Positions 1 to 5,599 of a DNA stretch of 7,096 nt are shown one piece after another. This DNA is from Bacteroidales bacterium GP2 (GTDB taxonomy: Bacteria; Bacteroidota; Bacteroidia; Bacteroidales; Muribaculaceae). The position numbers were made by a program, and so were the translations under genes. Every line of letters starts with the position of its first letter. The stretch's first letter is position 1. The stretch is taken from NCBI GenBank assembly GCA_001701115.1, contig DAAJ01000124.1:1-7096 (forward strand). The letters run 5' to 3'. The notes under the pieces were generated by a model. The model was not told where the DNA came from, ran no database searches, and saw only the letters and a program-made list of their open reading frames with translations.

Positions 1-23
1 TGAATTGCCTGTAAAGCTGACCT

Positions 24-1475
24 GTGCTGAACCGTTTTGTGCCTACCAGCTTCATGCCGCAGGAAGACCAGGGTTATTTTACTGTAGAACTTGAATTGCC
101 GGAAGGCGCCACTATCGAGCGAACCCGCAAAGTCACAGAGCGTGCAATGGAGTGGCTTATGGCTCAGCCGGATGTGGCACATGTGCTCACTGTTGCCGGA
201 ACAAGCCCGCGAATGGGCACTAACCAGGCGCACAGCCAGCTCACAGTTATACTTAAACCGTGGGAAGAACGTAAATCAGGCGATATAAACTCCTTGATGG
301 AGGAGACAATTGCTGAATTGTCGCAGTATCCTGAGAGCAGGGTGTACCTTTCTACTCCGGCAATCATTCCCGGACTTGGTTCTTCAGGCGGTTTTGAAAT
401 GGTGCTGGAGGCTCGTGGCAACACCACCTACGAAGATTTGCAGGCGGCAGTAGATACTCTCAAAGTGTATGCGGCGCAATCTCCGCAGATAAGCGGGTTG
501 AGCTCATCCATGCAAAGCGATATACCGCAGCTTTATTTTGATGTGGACCGTGACAAAGCGCAGCTTCAGGGTGTGAATATGGCGGATATATTCGCTACCA
601 TGAAAGCCTTTACCGGGTCTATCTACGTCAATGATTTCAACATGTTCAACCGAATATATAAGGTGTATATTCAGGCGGAAGCTCCCTATCGTGCTCGGCG
701 TGATAATCTCAACCTTTTCTTTGTTCGTGGAAGCGGCGGAAAAATGGTTCCGGTCACATCTTTGGGCAGTTCCCATTACACCACCGGTGCCGGGTCCATA
801 AAGAGATTCAATATGTTCACCTCAGCTACAGTTACAGGTGAGGCTGCTAACGGCTATAGCTCCGGACAGGCAATGGAGGCTCTTGAAAATATTGTAAAGG
901 AAAAACTGCCTGAGGGAATCGGAGTGGAATGGAGCGGACTGTCCTATCAGGAAAAGCATGAGGGAGGGCAGACAGGATTGGTGCTTATGCTTGCTTTCGT
1001 TTTCGTATTCCTGTTCCTCGCTGCGCAGTATGAAAGCTGGACAGTGCCTATTGCGGTGATTTTGTCGCTTCCCGTTGCCGGTTTAGGCGCGTACCTTGGA
1101 ATATGGATGTGCGGGCTTGAAAACAATATTTATTTCCAGATCGGACTGGTAATGCTTGTGGGTCTTGTAGCAAAGAATGCCATTCTTATTGTCGAGTTTG
1201 CCAAAGAAGGTGCGGAGCGTGGCGAAACTCCCGCGGCGGCTGCACTTCAGGCGGCACGGTTGCGTTTCCGTCCTATAGTAATGACTTCGCTTGCCTTTAT
1301 GCTCGGGCTTCTCCCGCTGGTATTTGCCTCTGGTCCCGGCTCTGCAAGCCGCCAGGGCATAGGCACGGGTGTGTTCTTCGGAATGCTTGTTGCAATAACC
1401 GTGGGAATAGTATTTGTTCCGTTCTTTTATGTCAATGTGATGAAAGTCACAAAAAAACTGAGTAAGAAGAGATGA
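24..1475 (+). CDS. RND efflux permease (HAE1/AcrB-like), C-terminal half; 5' part missing or broken
   Basis: This is the inner-membrane, proton-driven pump subunit of a tripartite multidrug efflux system. The 483 visible residues match the second half of AcrB-like proteins, which are usually about 1,040 aa. They begin just after TM7 with the conserved PTSFMPQEDQG stretch (residues 7-17), continue through the periplasmic porter and docking region (about 18-315, with GFEMVL at 123-128), and end with five membrane segments (about 317-335, 339-362, 369-392, 418-435, 446-472). The proton-relay residues of the second half are present: K384 in GLVAKNAIL, R414 and T421, corresponding to AcrB K940, R971 and T978. 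The GTG at 24 is only the first possible start in this frame. In-frame TAA (12-14) and TGA (18-20) lie just upstream, so the frame does not continue to the window edge. A real start here is unlikely, since it would remove TM1-TM7 and the aspartates of TM4. A frameshift, pseudogene or assembly junction is more plausible. The stop codon overlaps the start of the outer-membrane factor gene. Substrates cannot be told from the sequence. Confidence 0.88.
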   Translation: MLNRFVPTSFMPQEDQGYFTVELELPEGATIERTRKVTERAMEWLMAQPDVAHVLTVAGTSPRMGTNQAHSQLTVILKPWEERKSGDINSLMEETIAELSQYPESRVYLSTPAIIPGLGSSGGFEMVLEARGNTTYEDLQAAVDTLKVYAAQSPQISGLSSSMQSDIPQLYFDVDRDKAQLQGVNMADIFATMKAFTGSIYVNDFNMFNRIYKVYIQAEAPYRARRDNLNLFFVRGSGGKMVPVTSLGSSHYTTGAGSIKRFNMFTSATVTGEAANGYSSGQAMEALENIVKEKLPEGIGVEWSGLSYQEKHEGGQTGLVLMLAFVFVFLFLAAQYESWTVPIAVILSLPVAGLGAYLGIWMCGLENNIYFQIGLVMLVGLVAKNAILIVEFAKEGAERGETPAAAALQAARLRFRPIVMTSLAFMLGLLPLVFASGPGSASRQGIGTGVFFGMLVAITVGIVFVPFFYVNVMKVTKKLSKKR

Positions 1476-2875
1476 AATTTATGCGATACACTATATTTCC
1501 GGTTGTGGCTGTTGCATTGTGGATATGTTCCGCATGTTCCGCTACGAGGGATTGCCGCCCGGTGAATCTTGAAGTCCCGTCAACTATCGTCGGGTATTCT
1601 GACACAACATCTATTGCCGACATAAACTGGTGGACTTTTTACGGTGACACCGTTCTGACAGCTCTGATTCATAAAACATTGGATAATAACCGTGAATTTA
1701 TGGCAGCGGCGGCAAATGTGGAGCGGCTGCGCCAGCTATATGGAGCATCGAAAGCTGAGCTTTTCCCAACTATAGGTGGCAATGCTTATGCCCAGCGTGA
1801 AACAAGCCATTATGCCGGTGAAAGTTTTTCAGGTGATCCTGAGGTCGGTATTAAAGGGCAATTGAATTGGGAAGCTGACTTATGGGGAAGTTTGCGTTGG
1901 GGCGCGAAAGAGAGCCATGCGGCATATGCCGCGTCTGTGGAGGACTGGAGGGCAATGAAAATAACCCTTATAGCGGAGACCGCCACCGCGTATTTCAACC
2001 TTATCGCTCTTGAAAATGAAAACGGCATTGTAAAGAGGACGATAGAAACAAGAACAGAGGAACTTGCCAAGGCAAAGCTGCGGTATGAGGGAGGGCTTAC
2101 CTCGGAGCTCCCTTACCTTCAGGCACAGGTTGAATACAATACGGCAATGGCACTTATCCCGGTTATCGGTAAGCGGCTGGAAGTGACTCAGAGCGCTCTT
2201 GCTGTGCTTATTGGGGAGTTTCCCGGTTCAGAAATATATGTAAATACCACCGGGCATATTTCGGTGCATCCGAAATACATTCCTATCGGTTTGCCGTCAG
2301 AATTGCTTGAGCGTCGCCCAGATTTGCGGGCTTCACAGATGCGCCTGAAGCAGGCTACTGCGGCAGTTGGGGTTGCGCATGCAAATCGTTTTCCCAAACT
2401 GACCATATCCTTGACCGGAGGAGTAGAAAATGATGACTTCGCAAAAATTTTCACAGCACCGTATTCGCTCATTGCAGGAAGCATTGCTGGACCGATTCTG
2501 GACTTCGGTAGGAAAAAGAGGAAATACAAGGCTGCTGTGGCTGCTTATGACAAAGCACGGTTTGAATACGAGCAAAATGTGCTGGAGGCTTTTAAGGAAA
2601 CGGCAGATGCAATCACCGGTTACAATAAAGCGCGTGAAACTACTTCATCGCGCACTGCGCTTAGGGATGCTGCGCTTAAATATATGGATTTGGCACGGTT
2701 GCAGTACACCGGTGGCAAAAGCAATTATCTGGATGTGCTTGATGCACAGAGGCGTTACCTTGATGCAGAAATCAGCCTGAGCAATGCTGTGAGAGATGAG
2801 CGCATAGCGCTTGTGCTATTGTACAAGGTGCTTGGCGGCGGGTGGAGCCTGAATGAAGCTGTGCCTAACCCTTAG
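1472..2875 (+). CDS. RND efflux system outer-membrane lipoprotein, NodT/TolC (OEP) family
   Basis: This is the outer-membrane channel partner of the RND pump, forming the trimeric exit duct. At 467 aa it has the usual length for NodT-type proteins. A signal peptide (residues 1-21) ends in CSA before Cys22, a plausible lipidation site; Cys19 is a poorer candidate. Family marks, in order: an INWWTFYGD segment near 51-59, which matches the W-W-x-x-(F/Y)-x-D pattern; LNWEADLWGSLRWG at 131-144; the hallmark LLERRPDLRAS at 278-288, followed by AHANRFPKLTISLTGG at 302-317 at the start of the second OEP repeat; and GKSNYLDVLDAQRRYL at 415-430. The two OEP repeats span roughly 50-250 and 275-455. The ATG at 1472 overlaps the preceding stop (ATGA), indicating translational coupling in one operon. 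A second in-frame ATG at 1481 has the purine-rich AGAAGAG about 9 bases upstream and could be the true start, costing only three residues. The cargo is unknown. Confidence 0.93.
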   Translation: MKFMRYTIFPVVAVALWICSACSATRDCRPVNLEVPSTIVGYSDTTSIADINWWTFYGDTVLTALIHKTLDNNREFMAAAANVERLRQLYGASKAELFPTIGGNAYAQRETSHYAGESFSGDPEVGIKGQLNWEADLWGSLRWGAKESHAAYAASVEDWRAMKITLIAETATAYFNLIALENENGIVKRTIETRTEELAKAKLRYEGGLTSELPYLQAQVEYNTAMALIPVIGKRLEVTQSALAVLIGEFPGSEIYVNTTGHISVHPKYIPIGLPSELLERRPDLRASQMRLKQATAAVGVAHANRFPKLTISLTGGVENDDFAKIFTAPYSLIAGSIAGPILDFGRKKRKYKAAVAAYDKARFEYEQNVLEAFKETADAITGYNKARETTSSRTALRDAALKYMDLARLQYTGGKSNYLDVLDAQRRYLDAEISLSNAVRDERIALVLLYKVLGGGWSLNEAVPNP

Positions 2876-2881
2876 CCGGGA

Positions 2882-3337
2882 TTATTGAGGTATTTCCCCG
2901 GAGATGGAAAGCGAGGAATTATAGTACCTTGCATCATCAGTTATCTCCCTGCCGATGTAATCGGGCAGTATAATATTTTCGTGAACACTGTCAAGCTCAA
3001 TCTCTGCAATGACAAGTCCGCTCAGGCAACCGTGGTATACATCAATCTCCCATCTGCCGTCGCGGTATCTGGTCTTGTCTATCACCGGTGAGGTTTCACA
3101 TTCCTCAATCATTTCCCGTGCATCAGAAACAGGAATCCGGTACTCCCATTCGCACCGCTCTGCGCCGTGGTTGCGGCTTTTTACAGTAAGGAAAGCCTCG
3201 TCACCTGCAATTCGTAGCCTGACTGTGGCGTCCGGGTTTGTGTTCAGGTATGTTTGTACGAAATGCACTCCTTCTCCGCAGCGGGGACGCCACGAAAAGT
3301 CTTTCACTAAAAATTTGCGTTCTGTCTCTTTAGCCAT
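2882..3337 (-). CDS. CYTH domain protein (triphosphate tunnel metalloenzyme family)
   Basis: This is a 151-aa single-domain CYTH protein, the short bacterial type related to inorganic tripolyphosphatases and thiamine-triphosphatase-like enzymes, probably cytosolic. The metal-binding ExExK signature lies at the N-terminus (E4, E6, K8 in MAKETERKFLV). Tunnel residues expected of the fold are visible: R40 and R42 in TVRLRI, K53 in LTVKS, E63 and E65, K88 and R90 in IDKTRYR, E97, and E112 and E114 in AEIEL. A typical RYYNSSL ending lies at 137-143. I chose the ATG at 3335-3337 over the in-frame ATG at 3371-3373. The MAKETERKF start fits the family, and the upstream candidate would sit on the putative -7 promoter box. 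The gene is convergent with the outer-membrane factor gene (6-base gap) and divergent from gluQ. The precise substrate (tripolyphosphate, thiamine triphosphate or other) cannot be assigned from sequence. Confidence 0.9.
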   Translation of the reverse strand: MAKETERKFLVKDFSWRPRCGEGVHFVQTYLNTNPDATVRLRIAGDEAFLTVKSRNHGAERCEWEYRIPVSDAREMIEECETSPVIDKTRYRDGRWEIDVYHGCLSGLVIAEIELDSVHENIILPDYIGREITDDARYYNSSLSISGEIPQ

Positions 3338-3370
3338 ATCGTTAATATGTTTTGATTTGCTGCCGATGTG

Positions 3371-3378
3371 CAAAAATA
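3371..3378 (-). promoter_or_regulatory. Putative Bacteroidota -7 promoter element for the CYTH gene
   Basis: On the minus strand this octamer reads TATTTTTG, matching the Bacteroidota -7 consensus TAnnTTTG. It lies about 34 bases ahead of the chosen CYTH start codon, giving a short 5' leader of about 30 bases. No clear TTTG -33 element is seen 19-21 bases further upstream. The motif occurs by chance in AT-rich DNA, so the call rests on its position and orientation in a 66-base divergent gap. Confidence 0.4.
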
Positions 3379-3391
3379 AGAAATAATGGCG

Positions 3392-3399
3392 TAATTTTG
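3392..3399 (+). promoter_or_regulatory. Putative Bacteroidota -7 promoter element for gluQ (leaderless)
   Basis: TAATTTTG is an exact TAnnTTTG match. TGTG at 3367-3370, 21 bases upstream, is a 3-of-4 match to the -33 TTTG element. The gluQ ATG begins 5 bases after the box, about where transcription would be expected to start, so the mRNA would have little or no leader. The first three bases (TAA) are also an in-frame stop for gluQ, so no longer N-terminus is possible. Confidence 0.42.
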
Positions 3400-3403
3400 G
3401 GAT

Positions 3404-4357
3404 ATGATTTCATCATCAAAATATACCGTAAGCCGTTTTGCTCCGTCACCCACGGGGCGAATGCATCTGGGCAATATTTTTACAGCCTTGGTATCCTGGC
3501 TGGTAGCACGGAAAAATGGAGGAAGGTGGTTATTACGGATCGAAGACCTCGATCCACAGAGGTCCCGCCTTGAGTATGCTAAGGTAATCGAGGATGATTT
3601 GAACTGGCTCGGGCTTGACTGGAATGAAGGGGGCATTGATGGAAAAGGTGATAACGGACCGTATCTGCAAAGCATGCGCCATGATTTTTATGAAGCGGCG
3701 CTTGCTGCGCTTCAAAGTGCAGGATATACCTACCCGTGCTATTGTACCAAAGCTGATATTGCCGCAACGCAGGCTCCTCACGCTTCTGACGGAAGAGTCA
3801 TTTACCCCGGCACTTGCCGCCCTTGCCAAGGGAAACGTTATGAAGCGCCGCAACGTAATCCTGCGGTTAGGCTTCTCATGCCTGATTGCTGCGTTGAATC
3901 TGAAGATTTGATCGCTGGGAAACAACATACTGATATGGCATCGGAATGGGGAGATATCATTCTCCGCAGGGCTGATGGAGCATGGGCGTATCAGCTTGCT
4001 GTAGTGGTGGATGATGCGGCAATGAATGTGACCGATGTGGTGAGGGGGTATGATTTGCTTGGTTCCTGTGCTCCTCAGGGTATTCTTGCGCAGCTACTTG
4101 GTTTGCCGGTGCCACGATATCTTCATGTTCCCTTGATATGCAATGCTGCCGGAGTCCGGTTGAGCAAACGTGACCAATCCCTTGCCATGGATTCGCTCAG
4201 ATCCAAGTTTTCACCCCGTGAAATCATAGGGCAACTTGCCGCCCTTGCGGGGCTGGTTGACTCACCGTTGTCTATTTCTCCAGGCGAACTTGTTGATATA
4301 TTTGAAGTTTCGGCACTACCCAAAAAAGAAAAATACTTCTCGGCAAATAATCACTAA
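3404..4357 (+). CDS. gluQ: Glutamyl-queuosine tRNA(Asp) synthetase (GluQRS)
   Basis: This is a truncated paralogue of glutamyl-tRNA synthetase that activates glutamate and attaches it to the queuosine base at position 34 of tRNA(Asp), not to a tRNA 3' end. The 317 aa comprise only the class I catalytic domain, with no anticodon-binding domain; GluQRS is normally about 300 aa and full GltX about 470-500. Visible marks are RFAPSPTGRMHLGN (11-24, the HIGH motif being HLGN), RIEDLDPQRSR (45-55), NGPYLQS (84-90), and a putative zinc site C112-x-C114 with Y134 and C138 in YPGTCR. Further marks are AYQLAVVVDDAAMNVTDVVRG (195-215) and the KMSKS equivalent RLSKR (252-256). The ATG at 3404 is the only usable start, since an in-frame TAA sits at 3392-3394. 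No Shine-Dalgarno sequence is seen, and the start lies just after a -7 box. The MFS gene follows within about 25 bases. A GltX fragment is the alternative, but the zinc motif and length favour GluQRS. Confidence 0.9.
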   Translation: MISSSKYTVSRFAPSPTGRMHLGNIFTALVSWLVARKNGGRWLLRIEDLDPQRSRLEYAKVIEDDLNWLGLDWNEGGIDGKGDNGPYLQSMRHDFYEAALAALQSAGYTYPCYCTKADIAATQAPHASDGRVIYPGTCRPCQGKRYEAPQRNPAVRLLMPDCCVESEDLIAGKQHTDMASEWGDIILRRADGAWAYQLAVVVDDAAMNVTDVVRGYDLLGSCAPQGILAQLLGLPVPRYLHVPLICNAAGVRLSKRDQSLAMDSLRSKFSPREIIGQLAALAGLVDSPLSISPGELVDIFEVSALPKKEKYFSANNH

Positions 4358-4362
4358 CTTTG
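4355..4362 (+). promoter_or_regulatory. Putative Bacteroidota -7 promoter element for the MFS gene
   Basis: TAACTTTG is an exact TAnnTTTG match that begins on the TAA stop codon of gluQ. It lies 12 and 18 bases ahead of the candidate MFS start codons at 4375 and 4381, so transcription would begin around 4366-4368 with a very short leader. The upstream sequence is A-rich (4322-4334), but no TTTG -33 element is present at the usual distance. If active, it gives the MFS gene a promoter independent of gluQ. Confidence 0.38.
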
Positions 4363-4380
4363 CAGAAAATTTTGATGATC

Positions 4381-5571
4381 ATGCAAGGAGAAAGGCTATG
4401 GAATTCCAATTACTGGAAGGTGATGTGCAGCAACTTTCTGCTATTTTTCGCATTCTATATTCTCACACCGCTGCTTCCGATATATCTTGACCGGCAGTTT
4501 GCTGCTGACAAGCATCTTATAGGCATAGTATTGTCCGGCTATGTTGTCGCTGCGCTGCTTGTGCGCCCGTTCAGCGGCTTTATGGTCGATTGCTTTAACC
4601 GAAAGAAAGTGCTGATGCTCTGTTTCTTCGTGTTCTTTATATGTTTTACAGGCTATATCGGTGCCGGAACTATACTTATGTTTGCAATAGTAAGGACTTT
4701 CCACGGTATTCCTTTCGGGGCTGCAACAGTTGCAAACAGCACTGTCGCAATTGATGTCGTGCCCTCCTCACGGCGTAACGAAGGAATCGGTTTCTATGGG
4801 CTGAGCAATAATCTTGCTATGGCGATAGCTCCCTCGGTTGGCATATATGTCTATTCTGTAACCGATAACTTCACTCTGCTTTTTTGGATAGCGCTTGTGC
4901 TTGCATTCGCCGGATTTTTCTGTGCCGCTACAGTCAGGTTGCCGAAGCGTGATATTGTAAACGCCAAACCGGCAATGAGCCTTGACCATTTTTTCCTCAC
5001 AAGGGCATGGCTGATGGCGATAAATATAATCCTTTTCGGTCTATGTTGGGGAGTCATGAGCAACTATGTGGCGATTTACGGGAAGGAGAAGCTGGGCATA
5101 ACGGATGGTACCGGAATTTTTTTCATGATACTGAGTTCAGGGCTGTTTGTGAGCCGTTTGATTGGCAACAAGTCTTTGCGTAAGGGCAAGATAACCTCCA
5201 ATGGTGTTCGTGGTGTGATACTCTCCACTATTGGCTATACTCTTTTTGCATCGGCGTTAGGGGAGTGGAGCTATTATTTGTCCGCGCTGTTTGTCGGCTT
5301 AGGCAACGGGCAGATGTATCCTGCCATGTTGAATATGTTTGTCAAAGTTGCACGGCATGACCAACGCGGCACAGCAAATTCCTCTATTCTCACTTCATGG
5401 GACTTAGGAATGGGGCTTGGCATCCTTGCCGGTGGATTTATTGCGCAATATGTGGGTTATAGCGCTGCGTTTTGGGCAACTGCGATAGCGCAGGCATGCG
5501 GGGCACTCCTTTTTATTTTTGCGACACGTTCATTCTTCAATCGGCGTCGTCTGGATCTTCCCGCCGCCTGA
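4381..5571 (+). CDS. Major facilitator superfamily (MFS) transporter, substrate unknown
   Basis: This is a 396-aa polytopic inner-membrane transporter of typical 12-helix MFS size. Hydrophobic segments alternate with short loops throughout. The first (about 14-36) carries FLLFFAFYILTPLLPIYL, common at the start of drug/sugar-type MFS proteins. The loop between helices 2 and 3 has motif A, GFMVDCFNRKK (66-76: G66, D70, R74). A longer basic central loop near 186-200 (RLPKRDIVNAKP) separates the two six-helix halves. The second half contains GLGNGQMYPAMLNMF (about 306-320) and DLGMGLGILAGG (341-352). I chose the ATG at 4381 because MQGERLWNSNYW resembles the short N-termini of related Bacteroidales transporters. 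ATG 4375 and TTG 4360 are in-frame alternatives, but the TTG lies inside the putative promoter box. The gene follows gluQ closely on the same strand and converges with the propeller gene. It could be a drug, sugar or metabolite carrier; the sequence does not say which. Confidence 0.88.
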   Translation: MQGERLWNSNYWKVMCSNFLLFFAFYILTPLLPIYLDRQFAADKHLIGIVLSGYVVAALLVRPFSGFMVDCFNRKKVLMLCFFVFFICFTGYIGAGTILMFAIVRTFHGIPFGAATVANSTVAIDVVPSSRRNEGIGFYGLSNNLAMAIAPSVGIYVYSVTDNFTLLFWIALVLAFAGFFCAATVRLPKRDIVNAKPAMSLDHFFLTRAWLMAINIILFGLCWGVMSNYVAIYGKEKLGITDGTGIFFMILSSGLFVSRLIGNKSLRKGKITSNGVRGVILSTIGYTLFASALGEWSYYLSALFVGLGNGQMYPAMLNMFVKVARHDQRGTANSSILTSWDLGMGLGILAGGFIAQYVGYSAAFWATAIAQACGALLFIFATRSFFNRRRLDLPAA

Positions 5572-5599
5572 TTGATACCGAATTGAACTGAGCCGGAGA

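Noticed and set aside
2188..2529. 113-codon open frame on the minus strand inside the outer-membrane factor gene.
   Set aside because: It overlaps the most conserved part of the NodT-family protein (the RRPDL region), and the translation looks like composition noise.
2876..2901. CCGGG and CCCGG arms near the convergent ends of the outer-membrane factor and CYTH genes, a possible bidirectional terminator.
   Set aside because: The stem is only 5 bp with a 16-base loop, lies mostly inside the CYTH coding end, and has no T-run on either side.
3346..3354. TATGTTTTG in the CYTH-gluQ gap as an alternative plus-strand -7 element.
   Set aside because: It has one extra base relative to TAnnTTTG and no TTTG at the proper distance upstream; the exact match at 3392-3399 is the better candidate.
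3009..3386. 125-codon open frame on the plus strand opposite the CYTH gene.
   Set aside because: It is antisense to a well-supported conserved gene and its translation shows no recognisable domain, so it is a shadow frame.
4297..4304. TATATTTG, an exact -7 consensus match on the plus strand.
   Set aside because: It lies inside gluQ coding sequence, about 80 bases from the next gene and with a better-placed box at 4355. It is best read as a chance match.
5514..5521. TATTTTTG, an exact -7 consensus match on the plus strand.
   Set aside because: It lies in the 3' end of the MFS gene with no plus-strand gene following, so it is likely chance in a T-rich membrane-segment codon run.
5572..5599. 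Possible terminator in the 28-base gap between the MFS and propeller genes.
   Set aside because: I could find no convincing stem and no T-tract in either direction.
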